Shown one piece after another: positions 9,511 to 17,495 of a DNA stretch of 49,184 nucleotides (positions are counted from its first letter, which is position 1; each line of letters begins with the position of its first letter). Location of the stretch: NCBI GenBank assembly GCA_016218705.1, contig JACRDC010000094.1, forward strand, positions 1 to 49,184, written 5' to 3'. The translations under genes were made by a program, and so were the position numbers. Source of the stretch: Desulfarculus sp. (GTDB lineage: Bacteria > Desulfobacterota > Desulfarculia > Desulfarculales > Desulfarculaceae). The notes under the pieces were generated by a model that was given only the letters and a program-made list of their open reading frames with translations, was not told the origin of the DNA and searched no databases.

Positions 9511-9747
9511 ATGGAACAAAAGGACCTGGAACTAATCCGCGAGCTGGTGGACAGCGACCAGGAGTTGGCCGAGCTTTGGCGCCGGCACCTGGAGCTGGAA
9601 ACCCAACTGGAGAACATGAATCAACGCGTGTACCTCACCAGCGAAGAGCAGGTGGAGCGCAAGCGCCTGCAAAAAATCAAGCTGGCCGGCCGCGACCGCA
9701 TGGACGCCATCCTGGCCACCTACCGCCAACAGGGCCGGCAGGCCTGA
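9511..9747 (+). CDS. YdcH-like DUF465 small coiled-coil protein
   Basis: The 78-residue product is charged and helical and matches the pattern of the YdcH/DUF465 family: an N-terminal helix with DQELAELWRRHLELE, then TSEEQVERKRLQKIKLAGRDRMDAI. Family role is unknown. I start at ATG 9511 rather than at the upstream in-frame ATG 9451, because 9451 lies on the -35 element of the apparent promoter and the extra 20 residues do not resemble the family. It is followed by psd with 20 bp between, so likely the first gene of that operon. Confidence 0.85.
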   Translation: MEQKDLELIRELVDSDQELAELWRRHLELETQLENMNQRVYLTSEEQVERKRLQKIKLAGRDRMDAILATYRQQGRQA

Positions 9748-9767
9748 AGGGCGGACGCCTCCACCGC

Positions 9768-10424
9768 ATGGGCCGTTTTTCCATGAAGATGGACAAGTTC
9801 CCCCTGGCCATGAGCGGCTGGGCCTACCTGTTGGCCACCGTGGCCCTGGCCGGCGTGGCCAGCGCCCTGGGGGTGTGGTGGATGGCCTGGCCCCTGTGGC
9901 TCATCGCCGCCTGGATGGCCTGGTTCTTCCGCGACCCGGCCCGGGACAGCCAGGCCGGCCCCGAGGCGGTCATCGCCCCGGCCGACGGCAAGATCGTGGC
10001 CGTGCAGGAGGTGGCTTGCCCGGAGCTGCCCGGGGGCCGGGCGCGCCTGGTCTCCATCTTCATGAACATCTTCGATGTGCACGTCAACCGCCTGCCCGTG
10101 GGCGGCCAGGTGGTCTCGGTGGCCCACCAGGCCGGCGACTTCGACCCGGCGGACCAGCCCCAGGTGAGCCGGGGCAACGAGCGCCAGGAGATCGTCATCG
10201 CCAGCGACCGGGGCCATGCGCTCCTGGTGGTGCAGGTGGCGGGCCTGGTGGCCCGGCGCATCGAATGCTGGCTCACCCCCAGCCAAATAGTGCACCGCGG
10301 CCAGAGATTTGGTATGATTAGATTCGGATCGCGCGTGGACGTGTATCTGCCCCTGCAGGCCATGGTGCAGGTTAGCCTCGGCCAGAAGGTCAAGGCCGGG
10401 GAAACGGTTATTGGAGCGCTTTAG
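9768..10424 (+). CDS. psd: Phosphatidylserine decarboxylase, short (archaeal-like) type
   Basis: Decarboxylates phosphatidylserine to phosphatidylethanolamine. The product is about 218 residues, the short PSD class. It has a hydrophobic N-terminus (residues about 15-45), FFRDPAR, the APADGKIV motif, FMNIFDVHVNR (catalytic His) and IRFGSRVDVYLP near the end. The GS within FGSR is the self-cleavage site that leaves the pyruvoyl group on the small subunit. ATG 9783 and 9789 are alternative starts. It overlaps or abuts pssA, which supplies its substrate. Confidence 0.94.
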   Translation: MGRFSMKMDKFPLAMSGWAYLLATVALAGVASALGVWWMAWPLWLIAAWMAWFFRDPARDSQAGPEAVIAPADGKIVAVQEVACPELPGGRARLVSIFMNIFDVHVNRLPVGGQVVSVAHQAGDFDPADQPQVSRGNERQEIVIASDRGHALLVVQVAGLVARRIECWLTPSQIVHRGQRFGMIRFGSRVDVYLPLQAMVQVSLGQKVKAGETVIGAL

Positions 10425-10428
10425 CCAC

Positions 10429-11223
10429 ATGGCCCGAGGCCGCAAAAAGCTCACCCGCAGCCAGCGAAGGGAGAGGCGCAGGAAGAGTATCTTCGTGCTG
10501 CCCAACCTCATCACCTCCGCCAGCATGTTCGCGGGCTTCTGGGCCATGGTGGCGGCCATGGAAGGCAAGTTCGTGGAAGGCGCCCTGGCCATCCTGATCG
10601 CCCTGGTCCTGGACGGTCTGGACGGCAAGGTGGCCCGGGCCACGGGCACGGTCAGCCGCTTCGGCGTGGAGTACGACTCGCTCTCCGACCTGGTGGCCTT
10701 CGGCGTGGCCCCGGCGGTGCTCTTCTATCTCTACTCCCTCAAGTCCTTCGGCCGGCTGGGCTTCTTGGCCGCCTTCCTTTTCGCGGCCTGCGGGGCCCTG
10801 CGCCTGGCCCGCTTCAACGTGCAGGTGGAGACCGTGGGCACCAAGTACTTCGTGGGCCTGCCCATCCCGGCGGCGGCCTCGGTGCTGGCCACGGCGGTGC
10901 TTTTCCTGGACCAGTTGGGCATCACCGCCCCGGTGGACTCGCTGCCCCTGTTGATAATGGTCTACCTGCTCAGCTTCCTGATGGTCAGCCAGATCCACTA
11001 CATGTCCTTCAAGGAGCTGGGCCTGGCCAAGCTCAAGTCCTTCAATGGCCTGGTGGCCACCCTCCTGTGCTTCATCCTGGTGGCCATGCAGCCCCAGATC
11101 ATGGGATTCGTCCTACTGGCCCTATATGTGCTCGGTGGGCCCTTCGGCGCCAGGTACATGGCCAAGAAGAGGGCACTCACCGAGCCTACCCCGACCCTGG
11201 ACGAGCGGACCGACAACGTCTGA
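10429..11223 (+). CDS. pssA: CDP-diacylglycerol--serine O-phosphatidyltransferase
   Basis: Integral membrane enzyme of the CDP-alcohol phosphotransferase family that makes phosphatidylserine. The signature D-G-x2-A-R-x8-G-x3-D-x3-D is present as DGLDGKVARATGTVSRFG followed by VEYDSLSD near residues 60-85. About eight membrane segments follow a basic N-terminus (ARGRKKLTRSQRRERRRK). The start is either ATG 10429 or TTG 10411, which overlaps the psd stop and has GGGGA upstream; the core does not change. It acts directly before Psd and uses CDP-DAG from CdsA. Confidence 0.94.
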   Translation: MARGRKKLTRSQRRERRRKSIFVLPNLITSASMFAGFWAMVAAMEGKFVEGALAILIALVLDGLDGKVARATGTVSRFGVEYDSLSDLVAFGVAPAVLFYLYSLKSFGRLGFLAAFLFAACGALRLARFNVQVETVGTKYFVGLPIPAAASVLATAVLFLDQLGITAPVDSLPLLIMVYLLSFLMVSQIHYMSFKELGLAKLKSFNGLVATLLCFILVAMQPQIMGFVLLALYVLGGPFGARYMAKKRALTEPTPTLDERTDNV

Positions 11224-11288
11224 CCGTCCTGCCCCGGCAAAAAGCTTCCAAAACTAAATAGTCCCCCGATCATCCTTGGAGTACAGCC

Positions 11289-12827
11289 ATGTCCGAGTAC
11301 GTAAAGATATTTGACACCACCCTGCGCGACGGCGAGCAGTCCCCCGGCGCCTCCATGAACCGCGAGGAGAAGCTCCGGCTGGCCCACAAGCTGGCCCAAC
11401 TGGGCGTGGACATCATGGAGGTGGGCTTCCCGGCGGCCAGCCCCGGCGACTTCGAGGCCGTGAAACTCATCGCCCAGCAGGTGCAGGGGCCGGTGATCTG
11501 CGGCCTGGCCCGCACCCGCTCCGCCGACATCCACCGGGCCTGGGAGGCCGTGCAGTACGCCCAGAACCCGCGCATCCACGTCTTCGTGGCCTCTAGCGAC
11601 ATACACCTGCAATACAAGCTGCGCATCAGCCGCGAGCAGATGCTGGAGCAGGTGAAAAGCGGCGTTAGCCTGGCCAGGAGCCTGTGCGCAGACGTGCAGT
11701 TCTCGGCCGAGGACGCCAGCCGCACCGACCCCGACTTCTTGTGCCAGGTCGTGGAACTGGCGCTCAAGCACGGCGCCACCACCATCAACATCCCCGACAC
11801 GGTGGGCTACGCGATGCCCCAGGAGTTCTACAAGCTCATCAAATATATACGCCAGCAGGTGCCTCAGGTGGCCCAGGCCACCATCTCGGTGCACTGCCAC
11901 GACGACCTGGGCCTGGCCGTGGCCAACTCTTTAGCCGGGGTGCAGGCCGGCGCCCGCCAGGCCGAGGTGTGCATGAACGGCATCGGCGAACGGGCCGGCA
12001 ACGCCTCCCTGGAGGAGATCGTCATGGCCATCGCCACCCGGGGCAAGGAGCTGGGCCTGGTCACGGGCATCAACCGCGCCGAGATCGTGCCCACCAGCCG
12101 CCTGGTGACCATGATTACCGGCCTGCCGGTGCAGCCCAACAAGGCCATCGTGGGGGCCAACGCCTTTGCCCACGAGTCGGGCATCCACGTGGACGGCGTC
12201 TTGAAGCAGCCCCTGACCTACGAGATCATGACCCCGGCCGAGGTGGGCCTGACCACCAACTGGCTGGTGCTGGGCAAGCACTCGGGCCGGGCCGGGCTCA
12301 AGTCCCGGCTCATGGAGATGGGCTACGAGTTCGGCGAGGAGGACTTCGAGCGCCTGTTCACGGCCTTCAAGGTGCTGGCCGACAAAAAGAAGGAAGTCTT
12401 CAACGAGGACCTGGAGGCCCTGATCGCCGACGAGATTCTGCGCATACCCTCGCGCTGGCGCCTGGAGTACCTCAACATCGTCAGCGGCACGGTCACCGTG
12501 CCCACCGCCACGGTCAAGATCAGCGACAACGGGCAGGTAATGCAGGACTTCGGCTCCGGGGTGGGGCCGGTGGACGCGGTGTACAACACCATCGTCAAGA
12601 TCACCGGCAGCCAGGCCCGGCTGTTGCGCTTCGGCATCGCATCCGTCACCGGCGGCCTGGACGCCCAGGGCGAGGTGACGGTGCGCCTGGGCCAGGACGA
12701 GCTGGAGGTGTTGGGCAAGGGCTCGGACCCCGACATCCTGGTGGCCGCGGCCAAGGCCTATCTCAACGGGCTCAACCGCCTGGAGTACCTCAAGGCCAAC
12801 CCCCGGCCGGTGCCCAACGGGGATTAA
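11289..12827 (+). CDS. leuA: 2-isopropylmalate synthase
   Basis: First step of leucine synthesis: acetyl-CoA plus 2-oxoisovalerate. The 512-residue product has the DRE-TIM motif FDTTLRDGEQSPG at residues 8-20, metal ligands in VHCHDDLGLAVANSL near 199-214, MNGIGERAGNASLEE near 228-243, and a C-terminal LeuA regulatory dimer domain from about residue 390. Length fits the bacterial LeuA1 class. It follows pssA by 65 bp, as in several Desulfobacterota. No leader peptide with Leu codons is evident in that gap, so control is not shown. Confidence 0.97.
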   Translation: MSEYVKIFDTTLRDGEQSPGASMNREEKLRLAHKLAQLGVDIMEVGFPAASPGDFEAVKLIAQQVQGPVICGLARTRSADIHRAWEAVQYAQNPRIHVFVASSDIHLQYKLRISREQMLEQVKSGVSLARSLCADVQFSAEDASRTDPDFLCQVVELALKHGATTINIPDTVGYAMPQEFYKLIKYIRQQVPQVAQATISVHCHDDLGLAVANSLAGVQAGARQAEVCMNGIGERAGNASLEEIVMAIATRGKELGLVTGINRAEIVPTSRLVTMITGLPVQPNKAIVGANAFAHESGIHVDGVLKQPLTYEIMTPAEVGLTTNWLVLGKHSGRAGLKSRLMEMGYEFGEEDFERLFTAFKVLADKKKEVFNEDLEALIADEILRIPSRWRLEYLNIVSGTVTVPTATVKISDNGQVMQDFGSGVGPVDAVYNTIVKITGSQARLLRFGIASVTGGLDAQGEVTVRLGQDELEVLGKGSDPDILVAAAKAYLNGLNRLEYLKANPRPVPNGD

Positions 12828-12839
12828 CCCCTTCCCCCC

Positions 12840-12875
12840 AAAAAACCGGGGGCCGGTCCCAGGCGGGGCCGGCCC
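12840..12875 (-). terminator. Intrinsic terminator of the PEP-CTERM gene, possibly bidirectional
   Basis: An 11-bp stem (12850-12860 with 12865-12875, one G-T pair, AGGC loop). Reading on the minus strand it is followed after four bases by six Ts (12840-12845), a canonical terminator for the gene ending at 12899. The same stem lies 22 bp after the leuA stop and may also end leuA transcription, though there is no T-run in that direction. Confidence 0.75.
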
Positions 12876-12898
12876 TCGTGATTTGTAGGTGGTGTCGC

Positions 12899-13672
12899 CT
12901 AGCGTTGCCGGCGGCGCCGCAGCCAGCCCAGCACGCCGGCCGCCGAGCCGAAGAGTACCAGGGAGGCCGGCTCGGGCACCGAGGGCGTGGCCGCCACGTC
13001 CACCCCGCGCACCAGGTAGTCGCTGCCCCAGCTCTGGCCGGACACGTAGTCGGCGCTGAAGAAGCGCAAGGAGGTGGTCACTGTGCCCGGCGGCAGATTG
13101 ACCACGTAGGTGCCGGCGCTTTGGCCCACGAACTGGCCCACCGGGGCGAAGAAGGTCAGGGGCGCGGCATAGCCGTTGTCCAGCACCACCCAGCCCTTCT
13201 CGGTGGTCGGGGCGTTGATGTTGTTGACGTCGTTGAAGAAGTTGCCCAGGGTGAAGGAATTGAGGATCACCGGGGCGTTGAAGTTGAGCACCAGGGCCTC
13301 GCGGGCGTCAATCTCGTTGACGCCGGTGCCGGGCAGGTTGTTCAGGGGGGCGTTGGGTGGCTTGACGCCCACGGCCAGGCCGCGGTCGCCGGCGTAGGTG
13401 ACCATGTACAGCCCCGCGGCGCTGCCGCCGCTGGGGTTGATGCCCGGCTGCCAGGTGCCCGCAGGGGTGCTGTACCAGGATTGGCCCTGAAAATCCAGGC
13501 TGTAGCCGCTCAGCCCATAGCTGCTCAGGGAGTAGCCCGTGGCCGAGCCGCCGGGGGAGGAGAACCCTGACCCCAGGAGCCCGCCGAACTCGATGTAGGC
13601 GGCCTGGGCCAGGCCCGCCGGTAAAAGCAAGGCCAGGGCCAGGAGGGTCATGCGCGCTGCGTGCCTTATCAT
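12899..13672 (-). CDS. PEP-CTERM sorting-domain secreted protein
   Basis: The 257-residue product has a signal peptide (MTLLALALLLPAGLAQAA, residues 8-25), a Gly/Ser/Tyr-rich region with GYSLSSYGLSGYSLDF, and a beta-rich middle with no recognised catalytic motif. It ends in a textbook PEP-CTERM tail: VPEPASLVLFGSAAG, a hydrophobic segment and then WLRRRRQR. Such tails are processed by an exosortase (EpsH family) and mark export to the surface or matrix. No exosortase is in the window. It has its own promoter and terminator, so it is monocistronic. Function beyond surface display is unknown. Confidence 0.85.
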   Translation of the reverse strand: MIRHAARMTLLALALLLPAGLAQAAYIEFGGLLGSGFSSPGGSATGYSLSSYGLSGYSLDFQGQSWYSTPAGTWQPGINPSGGSAAGLYMVTYAGDRGLAVGVKPPNAPLNNLPGTGVNEIDAREALVLNFNAPVILNSFTLGNFFNDVNNINAPTTEKGWVVLDNGYAAPLTFFAPVGQFVGQSAGTYVVNLPPGTVTTSLRFFSADYVSGQSWGSDYLVRGVDVAATPSVPEPASLVLFGSAAGVLGWLRRRRQR

Positions 13673-13708
13673 GTGCCGTCCCCCGCGAAGGTTTCCTATT
13701 AGCGTTGA

Positions 13709-13736
13709 ATTATACCATGCTGTGCCCAAGCCCCAA
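13709..13736 (-). promoter_or_regulatory. Sigma-70-type promoter of the PEP-CTERM gene
   Basis: On the minus strand, TTGGGG (13731-13736), a 16-bp spacer and a perfect TATAAT (13709-13714). It ends 36 bp before the ATG at 13672, where GGGGGA serves as ribosome-binding site. Confidence 0.65.
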
Positions 13737-13867
13737 GAATATTGTGCACGGCTGTGAAACCTGGCCAGCGGCCCATCCCGGGATGGCGCCCCCGGGCTCG
13801 ACTGGGCCGGGGCCTTGGCATAAAATGGGCCTTGAAGCTGGCCGGCCGGCCCAGAAAGGACCGCTCC

Positions 13868-15244
13868 ATGACCTTGGACGACAAGGCCCTGCCCCACGCC
13901 GGGCTGGGGGTGCTCATCGTTGACGACGAGGCCAACATCCGCGCCACCCTGGGGCTGACCCTGGAGGCCATGGGCTGCCGGGTGGTTCAGGCCGCCGACG
14001 GGGCGCGGGCACTGGAGGCCCTGCGCCTGGAGCCCCTGGACCTGGCCTTCTTGGACCTGCGCCTGGGCCGCGACAACGGCCTGGACCTGTTGCCCGGGCT
14101 GTTGGCCGAGCGCCCCGAGTTGGCGGTGGTGGTCATCACCGCCCACGCCACCTTCGACACCGCCGTGGAGGCCATCAAGCGCGGGGCCCAGGACTACCTG
14201 CCCAAGCCCTTCACCCCGGCCCAGATACGCCACCTGGTGGAGCAGGTGGCCGTGCGCGGCCAGATACTGCGCCGCGCCCAGGACCTGGAGGATCGCCTCA
14301 GGCAGGCCATGCCCGAGGCCCGCCTGGAGACCGAGGCCCCGGCCATGCAGGCCGTGCTGGAGGTGGTGGCCCGCGCGGCCCGCTCCGAGGTGCCGGTGCT
14401 CTTGCGTGGCGAAAGCGGCACCGGCAAGGAGGTGGTGGCCCGCGTCCTGCACGCCGGCAGCCCCCGGGCTGTACGGCCCTTCGTGGTGGTCAACTGCCCC
14501 ACCTTGAGCGAGGACCTCTTGGCCAGCGAGCTATTCGGCCACGCCAAGGGGGCCTTCACCGGCGCCCTGCGCGACCACCCCGGACGGGTGGAGGCGGCCC
14601 AGGGCGGCACCCTGTTTCTGGACGAGATCGGCGAGCTGCCGGCCTCCCTGCAGGCCAAGCTCTTGCGCTTCTTGCAGAACAAGGAATTCGAGCGCGTGGG
14701 GGAGAACCTGACCCGCACCGCCGACGTGCGCGTGCTGGCCGCCACCAACCGCGACCTGGAGGCCGACATCCAGGCCGGTCATTTCCGCGAGGACCTCTAC
14801 TACCGCCTCAGCGTGGTGGAGGTGACCTTGCCCGCCCTGCGCCAGCGCCCCGAGGACATCCTGCCCCTGGCCCGGCACTTCATGGAGTTTTTTGCCCGCG
14901 CCGCCCGCCGGCCGGTGCCCGAGCTGACCCCGCCAGCGGCCCAGGCGCTGACCCGCCACGCCTGGCCGGGCAACATCCGCGAGCTGCGCAACGCCCTGGA
15001 GCGGGCCATCGTGCTGGCCAGCGGCCCCGTCCTGGAGCCCCTGGACTTCCCCGGGCGCATCGCCCAGGGCGCCGAGGCCGTGCCCAGCCTGGGCGGCGAC
15101 TTCACCCTGGAGCAGGTGGAGGAGGAGCACATCCGCCGGGTCAGCGGCCGCGCCGCCACCTTGCAGGAGGCGGCGGCCATCCTGGGGGTGGACGCCTCCA
15201 CCCTGTGGCGCCGCAAGAAGCGCAAGCAAGAGGGGCGGGTGTGA
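13868..15244 (+). CDS. Sigma-54-dependent response regulator (NtrC/AlgB-like)
   Basis: The 458-residue product has a receiver domain (residues about 15-130; VLIVDDEANIR, phospho-Asp in LAFLDLRLG, Lys in YLPKPF), a AAA+ sigma-54 activator domain (about 155-385; Walker A GESGTGKE, GAFTGA loop, Walker B LFLDEIGELP, WPGNIRELRNALERA) and a C-terminal Fis-type helix-turn-helix (LQEAAAILGVDASTLWRRKK). The tail resembles AlgB, whose usual partner is KinB. The start at ATG 13868 has AAGGA upstream. It is convergent with the kup operon encoding a KinB-like kinase, and a sigma-54 promoter is visible upstream of that operon, so it likely controls it. That link is inference. Confidence 0.93.
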   Translation: MTLDDKALPHAGLGVLIVDDEANIRATLGLTLEAMGCRVVQAADGARALEALRLEPLDLAFLDLRLGRDNGLDLLPGLLAERPELAVVVITAHATFDTAVEAIKRGAQDYLPKPFTPAQIRHLVEQVAVRGQILRRAQDLEDRLRQAMPEARLETEAPAMQAVLEVVARAARSEVPVLLRGESGTGKEVVARVLHAGSPRAVRPFVVVNCPTLSEDLLASELFGHAKGAFTGALRDHPGRVEAAQGGTLFLDEIGELPASLQAKLLRFLQNKEFERVGENLTRTADVRVLAATNRDLEADIQAGHFREDLYYRLSVVEVTLPALRQRPEDILPLARHFMEFFARAARRPVPELTPPAAQALTRHAWPGNIRELRNALERAIVLASGPVLEPLDFPGRIAQGAEAVPSLGGDFTLEQVEEEHIRRVSGRAATLQEAAAILGVDASTLWRRKKRKQEGRV

Positions 15245-15291
15245 TCTGCACGTCCATTTGACGGGCGACCCGCTACCAGCCGCTTGTTCTC

Positions 15292-15389
15292 CGATAAAAA
15301 CCGGGCGGGGATAAACCCCGCCCCTACATTAACACAATGTGATTATTGCCTTTTATCGTGCAGGGGCGGGGTTTGTCCCCGCCCGTCTT
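15292..15389. repeat. REP-like palindromic pair (family R), copy 1
   Basis: Two inverted GC-rich arms (15303-15325 and 15362-15384) differ at one position. Each arm is itself a near palindrome, GGGCGGGG-ATAAA-CCCCGCCC. Flanks are CGATAAAAACC on the left and CGTCTT on the right, as in the second copy at 47557-47645. The 36-base centre is unrelated between copies. It sits between convergent genes (regulator and kup), a usual place for REP/BIME elements, and may also act as a transcription stop for both. Confidence 0.85.
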
Positions 15390-15440
15390 GCTTCGGCGAG
15401 CCATCCACGGCAGCCGCCGGCCTAGGCCAGAACGGCTACC

Positions 15441-15461
15441 CCACCCGACCCGTATGTGCCC
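15441..15461. repeat. Short dispersed repeat (CCACCCGACCCGTAT...), copy 1
   Basis: A 21-base sequence starting CCACCCGACCCGTATGTGCC is found here and, with one change, at 40006-40026 and 40183-40203. It is always in intergenic DNA just after a gene. Here it lies at the 3' end of kup. Small dispersed intergenic repeat; no known name. Confidence 0.5.
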
Positions 15462-15476
15462 GCCGCGGCTCGCCGC

Positions 15477-17378
15477 CTACAGGGCCACCTGCATGCCGAT
15501 CTCGATGACGCGGTGGGGGGGTATGCCGAAGAAGACCGCCGGGTTGCTGGCGTTGCGCGACATGAAGGCAAACAGGTTCTTGCGCCAACGGCCAAGGCCC
15601 GATTTGCCGGAGGTGAGCAGGGTCTCGCGGCCCAGGAAATAGGTGGCGGTGAGCGGGTCCAGGAGCAGGCCCAGCTTGCTGGCCTGGCGCAGGATGCGGG
15701 GCACGTTGGGGGTCTCCATGAAGCCGTGCCAGGCCAGGAGGCGGTAGAACCCCTGGCCCAGGTCCTCCAGTTGCAGGCGCTCATCCTCGGCCACCGTGGG
15801 CACCTCGGCCGACTGCATGGTCAAGAAGATCACCTTCTCGTGCAGCACCTTATTGAGCTTGAAGTGGTGCAGCAGGGTCACCGGCGTGCCCTGGGCCGAC
15901 AGGGTCAGAAACACCGCCGTGCCCGGCACCCGGTGGGGCGCCACTTGGGCCACTTCCTTCAGAAAGGCCTCGATGGGCAGACGGGAGCCGCGCATCTGCT
16001 TGCCCAGGGTCTGGCGGCCGGCCAGCCAGGTGGTCATGGCCAAGGTAATCAGGAGGCCCACCAGAAGGGTGAACCAGCCGCCGTCCATGAGCTTGAGCAG
16101 GTTGGAGCCGAAGTAGGTGGCGTCAAAGAGCAAGAACAGCGTCACCAGGGGCGCCGCCCTCCACAGGGACCAGCCCCAGACGCGGCGCACCACGAAGTAG
16201 TAGAGCACCGAGGTGATGCCCATGGTGGCGGTGACCGCGATGCCGTAGGCCCCGGCCAGGCGGCTGGAGTCCTGGAAGGCCAGCACCAGGGCCAGGCAGG
16301 CCACCATCAGGCCGTAGTTGGCGCCCGGCACGAAGATCTGCCCCTCGGTGGCTTCCGAGGTATGCACCACGTGCAGGCGCGGCGAGTAGCCCAGTTGCAC
16401 CGCCTGCTGGGTCAGGGAAAAGACGCCGGAGATCATGGCCTGGCTGGCGATGACCGTGGCCATGGTGGACAGGGCCACCATGGGATAGAGCAGGGGTGTG
16501 GGCACTAGGCCGTAGAAGGGGTTGACGGCCAGGGCCGGCTGGCTGAGCAAAAGGGCGCCCTGGCCGAAGTAGTTGATGAGCAATGCGGGGTAGACCATCA
16601 CGAACCAGGACAGCCGTATGGCCTGGCGTCCGAAGTGCCCCATGTCGGCGTAGAGGGCCTCGCCGCCGGTGATGCACAGGACCACCGAGGCCAGGACCAC
16701 CAGGCCGTGCAGGTGGTGCAGGGCAAAGAAGCGCACGGCGTGGACGGGGTTGAGGGCCGCCAGCACCTGGGGGTGCTTGACGATCTCCATCAGGCCCAGG
16801 GCGGAGATGGTGAAGAACCACAGCATCATGATGGGGCCGAAGACCCGGCCGATGCCGGCGGTGCCGTGGCGCTGCACCAGGAACAGACCGGTCAGCACGG
16901 CGCAGGTAAGGGGCAGCACGGCGGGCTTGGCCGCCTGGGTGGCCACCTCCAGTCCCTCGATGGCCGAGAGCACCGAGATGGCCGGGGTGATGATGCCGTC
17001 GCCGTAGAGCAAGGCCGCCCCGAAGACCGCCGCCAGGGCGATCAGCGCGTTCTTGCGCCCCGGGGCCTGCCTGTCCTTGGACAGCAGGGCCAAGAGCGCG
17101 AAGATGCCGCCCTCGCCCCGGTTGTCGGCCAGCAGGATGAAGGCCACGTACTTGACCGTGACCACCACGGTCAGTGACCAGAAGACCAGGGAGAGCACGC
17201 CCAGCACATTGGTCTGGTCCACGGCGATGGCGTGCAGGCCGTGGAAGCACTCCTTGATGGCGTACAGGGGGCTGGTGCCGATGTCGCCGTAGACCACGCC
17301 CAGGGCGGCCAGGGACATGCTGGCCAGGCCGGCCCGGTGGTTGGGGCTGGCCTGATGGTCGGGGGCAGTCTGGTTCAT
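15477..17378 (-). CDS. kup: Kup-family low-affinity K+ uptake protein
   Basis: A K+/H+ symporter of the KUP/HAK/KT family. The 633-residue product has the N-terminal signature ALGVVYGDIGTSPLYAIKE (residues about 22-40), LSLVFWSLTVVVTVKYV, NRGEGGIFALLALL, an alternation of about twelve membrane segments to residue ~450, and a cytoplasmic C-terminal domain. The start at ATG 17378 is placed so that the protein begins about 20 residues before the first conserved segment, as in E. coli Kup (622 residues). It is the third gene of the minus-strand operon behind a KdpD-like sensor and a histidine kinase, with a 117-bp gap to the kinase gene. Confidence 0.95.
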   Translation of the reverse strand: MNQTAPDHQASPNHRAGLASMSLAALGVVYGDIGTSPLYAIKECFHGLHAIAVDQTNVLGVLSLVFWSLTVVVTVKYVAFILLADNRGEGGIFALLALLSKDRQAPGRKNALIALAAVFGAALLYGDGIITPAISVLSAIEGLEVATQAAKPAVLPLTCAVLTGLFLVQRHGTAGIGRVFGPIMMLWFFTISALGLMEIVKHPQVLAALNPVHAVRFFALHHLHGLVVLASVVLCITGGEALYADMGHFGRQAIRLSWFVMVYPALLINYFGQGALLLSQPALAVNPFYGLVPTPLLYPMVALSTMATVIASQAMISGVFSLTQQAVQLGYSPRLHVVHTSEATEGQIFVPGANYGLMVACLALVLAFQDSSRLAGAYGIAVTATMGITSVLYYFVVRRVWGWSLWRAAPLVTLFLLFDATYFGSNLLKLMDGGWFTLLVGLLITLAMTTWLAGRQTLGKQMRGSRLPIEAFLKEVAQVAPHRVPGTAVFLTLSAQGTPVTLLHHFKLNKVLHEKVIFLTMQSAEVPTVAEDERLQLEDLGQGFYRLLAWHGFMETPNVPRILRQASKLGLLLDPLTATYFLGRETLLTSGKSGLGRWRKNLFAFMSRNASNPAVFFGIPPHRVIEIGMQVAL

Positions 17379-17495
17379 GGCGTGGTCCTGTTCATTCTCA
17401 TTTGGCCGAAGGCTATAGTGTACTCTTCCCGCGCGGCGATGCAAGCGGCCGGCACACCGGGCCGCAGGGGTAACCAGACGCAATTATTATTCATG

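Noticed and set aside
12899-14452. A 517-residue minus-strand open frame including the PEP-CTERM gene
   Set aside because: The first 260 residues lie opposite the sigma-54 regulator and have no family features; the signal peptide starts at 13672.
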